Shown here one piece after another: positions 16,558 through 25,960 of a DNA stretch of 64,000 nucleotides. Within the stretch, counting starts at the first letter, position 1; each line of letters opens with the position of its first letter. Source of the stretch: Anaerolineaceae bacterium (lineage in GTDB: Bacteria > Chloroflexota > Anaerolineae > Aggregatilineales > Phototrophicaceae); contig JACKCH010000011.1 of NCBI GenBank assembly GCA_020634115.1, positions 372,001 to 436,000 on the forward strand, given 5' to 3'. Below the pieces are notes generated by a model. That model was not told the origin of the DNA. It saw only the letters and a program-made list of their open reading frames with translations, and ran no database searches. The position numbers and the translations under genes were made by a program.

Positions 16558-19446
16558 ATGAATCTTATTGCCGCCGCATATATCACGCTTAACCTGCTCA
16601 GCCTTGCACTTTTCACAATGCTGATGGTTTTTCTTCTCAGGATATGGCATTACCCTGGGGTCAAGGCTTTTTTCTGGTTTACCATTTGCGTCATGATTAC
16701 GCTGTTCTCTTTTTTACTCCTGTCTGCCAGTCGCACCCCTGAAATTGCTTTTTTCTGGGCGCGACTACGCTTTCTGGGGCTGACACTAAGTCCAGTAGCC
16801 TTTCTGTTTTTTTCATTAGACTATACCGAAAGGAAAATCCCCTACCGCCATCTTTTGCTGGCCGGTCTGCTGATTATCCCGGTTCTCACACAGACTATCA
16901 TTTGGAGCAACTATGTTATCCCCTGGTTCTTCAGCGAATGGTCGTTGGGGCAGTATGGTTTTCTAACCACTGAACAGTCCCGGTTTGGAATCGCGTTTCA
17001 GTTTCATGCCATCCAGAGCTACCTTCTGTTGGCAGTTTCCTTCTATTTTCTGATTATGGGCATTCTGGATACAAAAGCTGAATATCGGATGTCCCTCAAC
17101 TGGATTCTGACGGGTGGCATCTTGACTGTGATCGGCACCGCGATTCCCAGCGTTGCGGGCAATATTTTCCCATTGAATATCGGGCCTATTGGGATGAGCG
17201 CAAGCCTGATGACTTTTAGCTGGGGTATCCTGCGGCATCATCTCTTCGACACGGTGGCGGCAGCCCAACACTCGGTTTTTTCAAACTTACAGGATGCGGT
17301 GATTGTCCTCAATAATCACGGTGAAATCATCCAGCACAACCCCGCTGCCGGGCGCATTCTGGGAGAGGCCGCTCCTCAGCAATACCAATCAATCCAACAG
17401 ATATTGGCTCGACAGAGCCAGACCGAGGCATTGGAACAGACCTCATTTGAAGTCACGATCAACGAGCGGGTTTTTGATGCGCGTTTCTCACCTCTGAACC
17501 TGAATCGCTTCAATGCGGGGCGTATCCTGGTGCTGCGCGACATCACCTTGCAGAAGACGATGACTGAGGCGCTGCGCGAATCGGAAGCCCTGTACCGGCT
17601 GCTGGCCGAGAATAGCAGCGATATGATTATGCTGAATAAGCTGGACGGGCAGTTTGTGTATGCCAGCCCATCGTGCAGCCAGCAGATGGGGTATGCCGAC
17701 ACCGAAGAACTCGTCGCACAGGCGGAAAAAGATATTACCGCCTTCGTACACCCTGATGACTGGGCATCCAGCGCGGAATGGTATAGGCGTGTGGTACAGG
17801 GTGAACAGTTGGATTTGCTGGAATACCGGCTGGTACGCAAGGATGGCACGGCTTTCTGGGTGGAGGTGCAGGCTCGCCCCATCCATGATGAAAATGGCGA
17901 TGTGACCCAGGTCATGAGCGTGCATCGCGACATTGACGAACGCAAGCAGATACAGGAAGCCCTTCAGAAAAGCAATCAACGCTTTGAAACCCTGGTACGC
18001 AACATACCGGCGATGGTCTACCAGATCAAACGCACCTCTCAGGGAGAATATCGTTACGAGTATGTCAGCCCGACCTCAACAAAGTTCACCGGGCATTCAC
18101 CGGAAGCGATCCTCGAAAAATCGGCACTGATTTATGACCAGCACCATCCTGATGAAGCCATGGAACTGTTTGTCAAATCGGAGCAGTCGGCGCAACACCT
18201 GACCCCCTTATCCTGGGAGGGCCGTATGATCTTTGACGGACAGGTGCATTGGGTGCAGCTAGAGTCAGTTCCAACCCGCCTGGATGATGGGACGGTAGTA
18301 TGGAATGGTGTCCATCTGGATATTACGGCGCAGAAAGAAGCGGAAATCACCCTGGAAGAGCAGCGCAAACTGCTGCAACAGGTCACGGAGTTACTACCGG
18401 ACAGTATTTATGTTTATGATCTTGTTCAGAAATCGCTGGTTTATGCAAACCGGAATATCGAAAACCTGCTTGGCTACACCTTCACGGACCTGTTTCAGGT
18501 GGGCGCAGACCACATTCTGGACTTTGTCCACCCAGACGACCATCCTGGCGATGAAACCGCGCTGGATATCTATGCCCACCTCAAGGATACGGAAATCGTC
18601 CAACGAGAGATGCGTTGGCGGCACAAGGGCGGCTACTATGTCTGGATCAATTTGCGGGAAACTGTTTACAAACGGTCAGCCGATGGGCAAATACTCCAGA
18701 TAGTGGGCGCGGCCACGGATGTCACAGATCGAAAGCGGAGTGAAGAACAGCGCCAGCATTTATTCGGTCAGGTTCAGGCTGCCAACCAGGAATTGAAGGA
18801 CTTCGCCTATATTATTTCACACGATTTGCGAGCGCCGCTGCGGGGAGCATATGCGATTACCGGCTGGCTGGTAGAGCGCTACTGGGAACAGTTCGACAAC
18901 GATGGCAAGCATTTGCTCGACGTCCTCAAGGGGCGTATCGGGCGAATGGAACAGATGATTAACGGCGTGCTAGAATACTCACGGGTTAGCCAGGAGGATG
19001 AACCACGATTTGCAGTTGACCTGAAAAATCTGGTGGTGGAAATCGTGCAGGATATTGTGCCAGCAGACCGCTTCACGGTTATCATTGAAGATACGCTGCC
19101 AACCCTGACTGTCAATCCCGTTTACATTCGCCAGGTCTTCCAGAATCTGGTTGATAATGCCGTCAAATTCATGGATAAACCCCAGGGAGAGATTCGGATT
19201 GGATGCGAACCGGGAACCGATGTGTGGCAGTTTTATGTTCAGGACAACGGGCCAGGGATTGCGCCAAAGTATTTTGAACGGGTTTTCCAGCTTTTCCAGA
19301 CACTCGCCCCCAAAGACCAGGTTGAAAGCAGCGGGGTAGGTTTAGCGCTGGTAAAACGTATTCTGGAGACTCATGGTGGCAAAATCTGGTTAGAATCGGA
19401 CGGTAAGAGTGGGACAACGTTTTACTTCACGTTGCAAGCTAAATAG
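16558..19446 (+). CDS. 7TM-sensor histidine kinase with several PAS domains
   Basis: A membrane sensor kinase. Residues 1-225 hold seven hydrophobic segments typical of the HisKA_7TM sensor module. About four PAS domains follow (roughly 235-335, 345-465, 470-590 and 600-715), several ending in the DITLQK / DIDERK / DITAQK type linker. The catalytic core has H755 in ISHDLRAPLRG, an N-box (NLVDNAVKF), DNGPGI and GVGLALVK. It carries no receiver, but the next gene encodes a receiver-kinase 111 bases downstream. The ribosome site is weak. Signal and target are unknown. Confidence 0.92.
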   Translation: MNLIAAAYITLNLLSLALFTMLMVFLLRIWHYPGVKAFFWFTICVMITLFSFLLLSASRTPEIAFFWARLRFLGLTLSPVAFLFFSLDYTERKIPYRHLLLAGLLIIPVLTQTIIWSNYVIPWFFSEWSLGQYGFLTTEQSRFGIAFQFHAIQSYLLLAVSFYFLIMGILDTKAEYRMSLNWILTGGILTVIGTAIPSVAGNIFPLNIGPIGMSASLMTFSWGILRHHLFDTVAAAQHSVFSNLQDAVIVLNNHGEIIQHNPAAGRILGEAAPQQYQSIQQILARQSQTEALEQTSFEVTINERVFDARFSPLNLNRFNAGRILVLRDITLQKTMTEALRESEALYRLLAENSSDMIMLNKLDGQFVYASPSCSQQMGYADTEELVAQAEKDITAFVHPDDWASSAEWYRRVVQGEQLDLLEYRLVRKDGTAFWVEVQARPIHDENGDVTQVMSVHRDIDERKQIQEALQKSNQRFETLVRNIPAMVYQIKRTSQGEYRYEYVSPTSTKFTGHSPEAILEKSALIYDQHHPDEAMELFVKSEQSAQHLTPLSWEGRMIFDGQVHWVQLESVPTRLDDGTVVWNGVHLDITAQKEAEITLEEQRKLLQQVTELLPDSIYVYDLVQKSLVYANRNIENLLGYTFTDLFQVGADHILDFVHPDDHPGDETALDIYAHLKDTEIVQREMRWRHKGGYYVWINLRETVYKRSADGQILQIVGAATDVTDRKRSEEQRQHLFGQVQAANQELKDFAYIISHDLRAPLRGAYAITGWLVERYWEQFDNDGKHLLDVLKGRIGRMEQMINGVLEYSRVSQEDEPRFAVDLKNLVVEIVQDIVPADRFTVIIEDTLPTLTVNPVYIRQVFQNLVDNAVKFMDKPQGEIRIGCEPGTDVWQFYVQDNGPGIAPKYFERVFQLFQTLAPKDQVESSGVGLALVKRILETHGGKIWLESDGKSGTTFYFTLQAK

Positions 19447-19557
19447 ACCTAAACAGCGGGTCACATTCATACACAATCATATTGTGGCTTCCTTCGGCAC
19501 ACCACACATCCGACCGTGAAGGCTTTCAAACATTTATGGGCGAAAACCACCTAAGAG

Positions 19558-20715
19558 ATGAGTTCGGGTATCATGTCTGGATTATCGGTTCTATTGGTCG
19601 AAGACGACCTTATTGATCAGATGGCATTTAGTCATCTAGTGCAGGAAGAGAACCTCGATTATGACTATCAGTTAGCTGCGTCGGTCGAGGAAACCACGAC
19701 ACTCCTGGCGCAGCGCCATTTTGATGTGATCGTCTCCGACTACAACCTGGGGGATGGCACGGCACTGGATGTCCTTCAATTGCAGAGTGAAATCCCCTTG
19801 ATTATCGTGACTGGTGCAGGCAGTGAAGTGCTGGCGGTTACAGCCATGAAAGCCGGGGCATATGATTACCTGACGAAAGACATCCAACACCACTATCTGA
19901 AGTTGCTGCCCATCGTCATCGAGAACACAATCAAGCGCAAGCAGGCTGAACGGGAAGCCCTTGACACCTTATCAGAACGTGTCCGACGGGAATCGCTCCA
20001 GAGTTTCCTACAGAATACATCACATGATTTGCGAACGGTGATGACAGTCTGTGATCTGTCTATCCACATCATGTCTCGGCATATCGAGACTGTCAAAACG
20101 TTCGTCAATGCCAACCCGGTGGATGTGCAGCAAATCCGAGAAACCCTTGTCAAAATGGAAGAGCGTGCTCACCTGTTGGAGAGCCACAAAAAACATTTTA
20201 ACGAAATCATCCTCAATATGTTGGAAATGGCGCGGGTAGATGCGCTGGACAGCCTGCAAATGGAGACAGCGGACTTCACCACAGTGGTGAACAATGTGGT
20301 CGAATCCTTCCGGCCTGTGGCTGCCGAGCGATCCCAGTCGTTGATTGTTGTGCCAGCACCTCACCCGGTCATGATACAGTGCGCCCCAAATGAACTGATG
20401 AAGGCGATCCAAAATCTGCTGAAAAACGCGCTGAGCTTTACGCCGGATGGCGGAGACGTGATCGTGACTACGACGACACAGGAGCAGGAAGTCAGGCTGG
20501 CGATTACCGATACCGGTGAGGGTATTTCACCCCAGCATCTACCCCACATTTTTGACCGTTTCTATCGGGCGGATGGTTCCCGCAACATGACCTACGCCGA
20601 GAGTGGGTTGGGATTGCCTATTGCCCGGCGGATTGTTGAACTCCATCATGGGCGGATTGAAGTGACAAGTGTGCCGCAGCACGGCAGCACATTTACGATA
20701 CGCCTGCCACTATAA
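19558..20715 (+). CDS. Receiver-histidine kinase hybrid
   Basis: N-terminal CheY-like receiver (about 9-125; D61 in VIVSDYNLGDG, K107) followed directly by a kinase core (H156 in NTSHDLRTVM, N-box NLLKNALSF, DTGEGI, ESGLGLPIARR). This receiver-first layout is used in relay systems where an upstream kinase controls a second kinase. The preceding 7TM-PAS kinase on the same strand is the obvious candidate donor. No transmembrane segment is seen, so it is cytoplasmic. The double-receiver protein of the divergent operon could be a further relay partner; this is inference. Confidence 0.92.
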   Translation: MSSGIMSGLSVLLVEDDLIDQMAFSHLVQEENLDYDYQLAASVEETTTLLAQRHFDVIVSDYNLGDGTALDVLQLQSEIPLIIVTGAGSEVLAVTAMKAGAYDYLTKDIQHHYLKLLPIVIENTIKRKQAEREALDTLSERVRRESLQSFLQNTSHDLRTVMTVCDLSIHIMSRHIETVKTFVNANPVDVQQIRETLVKMEERAHLLESHKKHFNEIILNMLEMARVDALDSLQMETADFTTVVNNVVESFRPVAAERSQSLIVVPAPHPVMIQCAPNELMKAIQNLLKNALSFTPDGGDVIVTTTTQEQEVRLAITDTGEGISPQHLPHIFDRFYRADGSRNMTYAESGLGLPIARRIVELHHGRIEVTSVPQHGSTFTIRLPL

Positions 20716-20731
20716 CCTCACTTGGGTGAAA

Positions 20732-20836
20732 ATGACGGGTAATGTGTCCCAGGAAGCGCTCAACAAGGTCGTCAAACACGCACGCGCTCAGAAAATTCAG
20801 ATCATTCTTGAACTGAATGAACGCAGGTATTATTAA
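20732..20836 (+). pseudogene. Fragment of a NarL-family-type histidine kinase ATPase domain
   Basis: A 34-codon frame reads SQEALNKVVKHARAQKIQI, which matches the N-box region (EALNNVVKHARA) of HisKA_3-type kinases such as NarX/DegS. It then runs into a stop; no dimerisation domain lies upstream and no G-boxes downstream. It sits 16 bases after the receiver-kinase stop. This is a different kinase subfamily from its neighbours, so it is the remnant of a lost gene and not a duplicate of one nearby. Confidence 0.65.
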
Positions 20837-21338
20837 GAATTGGGGGGAATAACCGGGCGGAGGCCATCGTGATCGCGCTCAAATACCATTTAGTGCCCCA
20901 TAGAATCGGCTAAGAAGCCGTCTGCATATTCATGTGTCACCATAGGGGCATGATGCATCATGCCCCTACGAGAAAAATCCCGAATTTTCGTACAAAGTCG
21001 AGATAAGATTCACATTGACTCCCGAGACGCCCTACCGGGCAAATCCGTTCATGTTTTAGGTGACACAACCACTCAACGTCTCTCCCCCCTGTTTGGTGAT
21101 ATTCTCCCCGTCCAGGTCAGCAGCCCATACTTCGGTGCAGACCTCACCGAAATGCCAGTGTATAGAACCGGTCAACAACCACTTCCCGACAGCGTATTTC
21201 GGGTAGTCTGAGGCCTGCGGGTTCCGACTGCGCAAGATTTAAGCAAGATTTAAGGCTGATTTGAGTGGGCGTTTAAGCAAGCACCTCGGCTTTGCGGTAT
21301 CGTAGAACGTGTTTGAGGATGTATTGGAGATGACCGCG
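20837..21338. other. Intergenic region with a palindrome
   Basis: About 500 bases between the kinase fragment and the next operon. It holds the perfect palindrome at 20943-20968. A frame at 20960-21211 has unusual composition and no ribosome site and is not called. Two overlapping AAGCAAGATTTAAG-like words at 21231-21260 form a short direct repeat just upstream of the operon and could be a regulator site. Confidence 0.4.
20943..20968. repeat. Perfect 26-bp palindrome of the TAGGGGCATGAT family
   Basis: The 13-base arm is fully complementary to the other half with no loop. It shares the TAGGGGCATGA arm with the palindrome at 8313-8340. There is no U-tract, and here it is not directly at a gene end, which supports a dispersed repeat family and not only a terminator. 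Confidence 0.65.
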
Positions 21339-21734
21339 ATGGCCGTAAAACAAGATCGTACGCGAAAAATGATTGTCCGAACTGCCCTCGTCACCAGCAG
21401 CACAATTGCGACGCTGGTTGGCGCGCAAAACCTCGCTATGCTGGATGCTGTTCGATTCCAGCAGGATATACAGCAAGCCCCCGATACTGTAGCGGCTGTG
21501 ACGACTACCCTGACTGATACGGGGGCAGTAGTGAATGGCATCCAACATGCAGCGCCGAGTGTGGTCATTGTACGCGGTTCCGGGCAGGCCAACAGTTCAT
21601 CACAGTCCTCGACAGCCAACACCCAGATTCTACCGCCTAATCCGTCGCAGATTTCCTCACCACAGACGGTCACAGTCCAGCAGCCCACCAGCATTTTCCG
21701 CTCGTTCCCGCAGCGAGGGCGCTCGTCACGATGA
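21339..21734 (+). CDS. Small membrane-anchored protein of unknown function
   Basis: Not recognised. I prefer the ATG at 21339, placed 9 bases after a TTGGAG ribosome site; a GTG at 21309 or ATG at 21330 would lengthen it slightly. A basic N-terminus (KQDRTRK) is followed by one hydrophobic segment (about residues 11-33). The rest is a low-complexity tail rich in Ser, Thr, Pro, Gln and Val with repeated runs such as SSSQSS and QPTS, ending in a basic RGRSSR. It overlaps the ApbE start by four bases (ATGA), so the two are translationally coupled. It may be a surface linker or anchor protein. It has no FMN-attachment motif that I can find. Confidence 0.6.
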   Translation: MAVKQDRTRKMIVRTALVTSSTIATLVGAQNLAMLDAVRFQQDIQQAPDTVAAVTTTLTDTGAVVNGIQHAAPSVVIVRGSGQANSSSQSSTANTQILPPNPSQISSPQTVTVQQPTSIFRSFPQRGRSSR

Positions 21735-22657
21735 GCCAGTTGTATTACGTCCACTTCAAAGCGATGGGCTGTCATGTCACAGCGCAGTTTCAGAGCGCAA
21801 CGGGTGACGCAGAACCGCTAGCCCAGGTCGCCACCAAGATCGAAGCGATTGAAAATCGACTCTCCCGTTTTCGCCCGGAGAGCGAATTGATGCAGTTGAA
21901 TGCTCGCACCGGTCAGTGGGTAGCGGTGAGCGAGACTCTGTTCGCCGTGATTCACGCGGCTAAACATGCCGCCCGCCTGACAGATGGACTTTATAACCCA
22001 CTGATGCTGCCCGCAATGATTGCCAGCGGTTATGATCGCAGTTTTGAACAGGTCGAACACCCGACCCCACAGACACCCGTCCCGGCGGCGGATTGGCGGG
22101 AAATCGGTCTTCGCGTCCGATCCCACGAGGTTTACATCCCGTCGGGCAGCGCACTTGACCTGGGCGGAATCGGCAAAGGCTGGACAGCCGCGAAAATCGC
22201 CGATGATCTGGCGCAGTACGGCTCGTGTATCGTGAATATGGGCGGCGACATGGCTGTGCGGGGTGCGCCGGACGGTCTGCCCGGCTGGGAGGTCGAAATT
22301 GAAGACCCCGCCAACGGTCAGGTGCTGGCCTCATTGTCACTGCAACGCGGCGCAGTGGTGACCAGCGGCACGGACTACCGGCGCTGGCAGACTGCCGATG
22401 GACGCCTGTTCCACCATATCCTGAACCCGGCAACCGGCTTACCCGCCGAAACCGACATCCTGACCGCGACCGTGATTCACCCGGACGCGGCCATCGCGGA
22501 AGCCTACGCCAAAGCGGTCATGTTGAAGGGCAGTAAGGACGGTCTGCACTGGCTGAATAACCAATGGAACGCCGCCGGACTCATTGTCCTGCACAATGGC
22601 GAAGTCCAGGCAACTTCGAATTTTGCCCAGTTAATCAATGAAGGAGTTCCCTCGTGA
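21731..22657 (+). CDS. apbE: ApbE family FAD:protein FMN transferase
   Basis: Enzyme that cleaves FAD and attaches FMN covalently to a Thr/Ser of partner flavoproteins in extracytoplasmic electron transfer. Family motifs are present: the ALDLGGIGKGWTA FAD/Mg site near residue 140, VNMGGDMAVRG near 170 and HILNPATG.PA near 230, with the C-terminal D-A-A-IAEAYAKAV helix. It lacks the signal peptide or lipobox common in this family, so it may act in the cytoplasm or depend on its coupled membrane neighbour. No FMN_bind acceptor domain is encoded in the window. It overlaps genes on both sides by four bases. Confidence 0.92.
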   Translation: MSQLYYVHFKAMGCHVTAQFQSATGDAEPLAQVATKIEAIENRLSRFRPESELMQLNARTGQWVAVSETLFAVIHAAKHAARLTDGLYNPLMLPAMIASGYDRSFEQVEHPTPQTPVPAADWREIGLRVRSHEVYIPSGSALDLGGIGKGWTAAKIADDLAQYGSCIVNMGGDMAVRGAPDGLPGWEVEIEDPANGQVLASLSLQRGAVVTSGTDYRRWQTADGRLFHHILNPATGLPAETDILTATVIHPDAAIAEAYAKAVMLKGSKDGLHWLNNQWNAAGLIVLHNGEVQATSNFAQLINEGVPS

Positions 22658-23724
22658 GACGACTGATGCTCTTATTGATGCTGCTGGGCATAGCCGCCGC
22701 TGTGCCAGTTGCCGCGCAGGATACAAACGTGATTACGCTTGATGACACCACCCCGACGATTGATATTATTGTGACGCTTCCAGACAATACCACCGGTACG
22801 GTTGCGTTGAACTTCTCAGGGGCGGCGGTCACGATGACGGATGCGGCGGATCACATCGTATTCCTGGCCGGTGACTCACGCCTGCACGGTTTCCAACTGA
22901 ATATCCTGCCAAACACCGGTTCGCATACGCTGAAAGTGGAACGGCTGCCGGGCGTGACCCAGGCCCAGGTGAGCGTGGCGACGCTGGCAGACCCGACTCC
23001 GGTGAACCCAGCGGTGCTGGTCAGTAATCAGCGGGTTAGCCCCAACGAAGGCACTTCGTTGACTCTCGACCCGGCCAATCCCCGGAATGGGGCGGTAATC
23101 CATATTCCGCAGGACACCGTCGGCGTGATGGCAGCGGAATTCCCGGAACTCTCCGCCGCCAGCCAACTGGTAGATGCCAGCGGACGGGTACTGGCGGCAT
23201 CAACCAGCGGTCATATAGATGGCATCACCTACCTGCTGGACGCGGGGGATTACCTGCTCATCATCGGCGGCAGCGGGCTAACTGACCCGGCCACCGTCGC
23301 GGTCAGCGTGGCAACCGCAGCGGACAGCAATTTCACCGTACTGGGCGCGCCGGTAACGCCGGCCACCGTCGCGGATACAAGCAGCGTCGCGCCTTGTCTG
23401 GCAACCGTGAGTGTGAGTTCAATCAATCTGCGCAGCGGCCCCGGCACCGGATACAGCGTCCTGGGCTACGGCCTCCGTAATGAAGTTTTCCCGGTAGGGG
23501 GGCGCAACCCGGAAAATTCCTGGGCGGTGGTTGGCACTGCCTCCGGTTCAGCCTGGGTGTCGCTGGCCGAAATGACGCTCAGTGGGGCCTGTGACGGACT
23601 AGCGGTCTACAATATTCCATACCGCGACGCACAATCTGCCCAACTGGCCGCCGCCCCGCAGCCGTCCCCGCCGGCCCAGCAGCCCGGTTCTCATGATGAC
23701 GAACAGGGTGAACACGACGATTAA
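22654..23724 (+). CDS. Secreted SH3-domain protein
   Basis: Starts with GTG overlapping the apbE stop and preceded by GAAGGAG. A signal peptide (about 1-22, AAVPVAAQDT) is followed by two similar beta-rich stretches (about 30-110 and 120-225; both carry a VA.FPELSAA or LNFSGAAVTM-like strand and a HGF / DGI turn). A bacterial SH3 domain lies at about 245-310 (SINLRSGPGTGYSVLG, then SAWVSLAEM). It ends in an acidic/His-rich HDDEQGEHDD tail that could bind metal. Bacterial SH3 domains often bind cell-wall or peptide ligands. Position between apbE and the ferric-reductase-like gene suggests an extracytoplasmic part in the same redox system. Confidence 0.8.
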   Translation: MRRLMLLLMLLGIAAAVPVAAQDTNVITLDDTTPTIDIIVTLPDNTTGTVALNFSGAAVTMTDAADHIVFLAGDSRLHGFQLNILPNTGSHTLKVERLPGVTQAQVSVATLADPTPVNPAVLVSNQRVSPNEGTSLTLDPANPRNGAVIHIPQDTVGVMAAEFPELSAASQLVDASGRVLAASTSGHIDGITYLLDAGDYLLIIGGSGLTDPATVAVSVATAADSNFTVLGAPVTPATVADTSSVAPCLATVSVSSINLRSGPGTGYSVLGYGLRNEVFPVGGRNPENSWAVVGTASGSAWVSLAEMTLSGACDGLAVYNIPYRDAQSAQLAAAPQPSPPAQQPGSHDDEQGEHDD

Positions 23725-23730
23725 TCCGTG

Positions 23731-23756
23731 ATGGGGGGAGTTACCGCTCCCCCCAT
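23731..23756 (+). terminator. Hairpin after the SH3-protein gene
   Basis: A 10-bp perfect stem (23731-23740 with 23747-23756) with a 6-nt loop, followed by TGTCTCCT. It lies 7 bases after the stop. The next gene follows 50 bases on, so this may attenuate and not fully end transcription. Confidence 0.65.
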
Positions 23757-23805
23757 TGTCTCCTCACGGTAAAACACCTCGCATATCGAAACGGAGCTTT
23801 TTCCG

Positions 23806-24474
23806 ATGAAGAAATCAACAAAGTGGATTGATCTGCTTGCTATCCTATTCAGCCTGGTCATCCTCATCGTGTCGGCGTTCATCATGATCCAGAATGGTGC
23901 CTTTTCCTACGCCCTGGATGCGGATACCAAACTGAGTTGGCATCTCGTTCGCTCATCGGGGATTGTGGCTTATGTGCTGCTGGCTGCGTCAACGGTGTGG
24001 GGACTGTTCATGAGCAGCCAACTCATCAAAGACTGGTCACCAGGCCCGGTTTCCATGACCATGCACAGCACGATTTCCTGGCTGGCGCTGCTGCTTGGCC
24101 TGGGCCATGCGCTGTTGCTGATGTTCGATGGGTATTTCAACTACACCCTGGGAGACATCTTCATCCCCTTCACCGGGCCGTACCGCCCCGAAGTCGTTGG
24201 CCTGGGGACACTGGCCTTCTGGCTTATCGTCATCGTGACCTTGAGTTTCCCCCTCAAGAAATGGATGGGTAACAAGAACTGGAAACGGCTGCACTATACC
24301 AGCTATCTGGCTTTCGGCCTCGTCTCCATACATGGCCTGTTCGCCGGGACAGATGGGGGCAACCTGGGATTTCGGGTATTGGTGGGAATCGGCACGGCGT
24401 TGGTGCTGATTTTACTGGGCATTCGCATGAACCGGGACGGGGCAACCCTGAAGACCGAATACGCAAAACGTTAG
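23806..24474 (+). CDS. Ferric-reductase-like transmembrane protein (MsrQ-like haem domain)
   Basis: An integral membrane protein of 222 residues with about six hydrophobic helices. Histidines in helices that fit b-type haem ligation are visible: SWHLVRSSG, TMHSTISW, LGHALLL and LHYTSYLAFGLVSIHG. It lacks cytoplasmic FAD/NAD domains, as in MsrQ/YedZ-type quinol-linked reductases. With ApbE and an exported SH3 protein upstream, it probably passes electrons across the membrane to a flavinylated partner outside. That partner is not in the window. A GGAGC sequence precedes the ATG. Confidence 0.87.
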   Translation: MKKSTKWIDLLAILFSLVILIVSAFIMIQNGAFSYALDADTKLSWHLVRSSGIVAYVLLAASTVWGLFMSSQLIKDWSPGPVSMTMHSTISWLALLLGLGHALLLMFDGYFNYTLGDIFIPFTGPYRPEVVGLGTLAFWLIVIVTLSFPLKKWMGNKNWKRLHYTSYLAFGLVSIHGLFAGTDGGNLGFRVLVGIGTALVLILLGIRMNRDGATLKTEYAKR

Positions 24475-24510
24475 GTGAGCCGATAGTCGTACGACATTAC
24501 AACCGGTTTG

Positions 24511-25956
24511 TTACTGCTGCCCCTGCCGTTCACGAGCGGTTTTCTTCAGGGGCAGCGTCACTTCAAATGTCGCCCCTTTGTTGATCCCTTCACTATGGCC
24601 TTGCACACAGCCCTTATATTGCATCAGAATCGCCTGCACGATAGACAGCCCCAGGCCATTACCAGGGAAACGGGTGTGGCTGGTTTCGGAGCGATAGAAC
24701 CGCTCGAAAAGGTGTTTCGCCTGTTCGGGCGTAAAACCGATGCCCGTATCCCGTACCCTAATCAACACATGATCCGGGTTCGCTTCGACCTGAAATTGGA
24801 TGCTGCCCTCCGGGGTGTACTTGACGGCGTTCCCTAGCAGATTGTCCAGAATCAGACGCAGATCGTTGGTACTCAAGGGGATTTCGGGCAAATTGGGGGC
24901 GATACTCGTTTCAAATTGCAGGCCAGATTTGACAGCCTCAATCCGCCAGTGGCGAGCGATGTCGTGAAAAGCAGCAACCGTATCGGTGACAGTGCCACTT
25001 CGCTTGTGTCGCCCTTCATCAATCCGGGTCAGCGTCAGCAGCGACGATACCAGTTCGGCCATGTGGTCAACTTCCTGCCGGATTTCACGAATCGAAACAG
25101 CCTTTTCTTGTTGTGGGACGCGCTCGTCTGCCAGGATGTCGGCGCGAAGTTTCAGCGTTGTAAGCGGAGTACGCAGTTCATGGGCGGCATAGCTGACAAA
25201 ACTGCGCTGGGCTTTAATCAGGCCGTCAATCTGCCCGGCCATATAGTTCAGCGTCTGGGCGAGCTGCCCAATCTCGTCGGATGAATGCACCTCGATGCGG
25301 GTGTCCAGCGCGCCCCCGGCCATTTTCAGCGCCGAGTTGCGCAGATTCGTGACCGGGCGAGAGATTGTCCCTGAAATCCACAAGCTGGCGACGATCACCA
25401 ATCCCAATACGGGCAGTGCCGCGCCCGCCAGTCCCAGCCAGCGCCGGGCAACATCATCGTAAACCGGCTGCATGGGTGCGCTTAGAACCAGGAAACCGAG
25501 CGGATGCGACTCATACAGAACCGGGGCAGCGACGAATAGCGTCAGCACATTTTGGGGATTCAGGCGAACATCCGCCCCAATTTGCCCCGATTCCGCCTGC
25601 ATGATTTCGGGGGTGCGGGGTACTGTATTCTGCACAGGATAGCCCACCGTGTTTGTTGAGGCGATGAGGCGGTAGTTACGGTCTACCAGCAGAAAGTCAT
25701 GTCCGAGTTGCGACTGTTGCACGGTGAGAATACGCTGGAGACTCCCATCATCCTTCCCTTCTAAAGCGTATTCCAGGGGTTCAGACAGACCGGAAGCGAC
25801 CAGCAGGGCGTTGGTTTCCAGGTGATGCTGGTAAAATTCCAGCGTGGCGAGTTGAATCTGCCATCCGGCAACCAACAATTGAAGGATGCTTCCCGTCAGC
25901 ACAATGGCGAGAAAAGTTACGAGGATGCGCTGGCGAATCGTCAATTGTCTGAGCAT
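24511..25956 (-). CDS. HAMP-domain sensor histidine kinase
   Basis: Membrane kinase of the classical OmpR-partner type. I choose the ATG at 25956, five bases after the response-regulator stop, over a longer frame inside that gene. It has a first hydrophobic segment at about 15-35, an extracytoplasmic double-Cache-like sensor (about 40-165), a second segment (about 170-195), HAMP (195-245), H259 in AAHELRTPLTT, then N-box, DTGIGF and GNGLGLSIV. All catalytic motifs are intact. It is cotranscribed with the upstream response regulator and convergent with the redox gene set, so a redox or envelope signal is possible but unproven. Confidence 0.94.
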   Translation of the reverse strand: MLRQLTIRQRILVTFLAIVLTGSILQLLVAGWQIQLATLEFYQHHLETNALLVASGLSEPLEYALEGKDDGSLQRILTVQQSQLGHDFLLVDRNYRLIASTNTVGYPVQNTVPRTPEIMQAESGQIGADVRLNPQNVLTLFVAAPVLYESHPLGFLVLSAPMQPVYDDVARRWLGLAGAALPVLGLVIVASLWISGTISRPVTNLRNSALKMAGGALDTRIEVHSSDEIGQLAQTLNYMAGQIDGLIKAQRSFVSYAAHELRTPLTTLKLRADILADERVPQQEKAVSIREIRQEVDHMAELVSSLLTLTRIDEGRHKRSGTVTDTVAAFHDIARHWRIEAVKSGLQFETSIAPNLPEIPLSTNDLRLILDNLLGNAVKYTPEGSIQFQVEANPDHVLIRVRDTGIGFTPEQAKHLFERFYRSETSHTRFPGNGLGLSIVQAILMQYKGCVQGHSEGINKGATFEVTLPLKKTARERQGQQ

Positions 25957-25960
25957 GATT

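Noticed and set aside
20960..21211. 83-codon plus-strand frame after the palindrome
   Set aside because: No ribosome site and no recognisable pattern; starts inside the palindrome.
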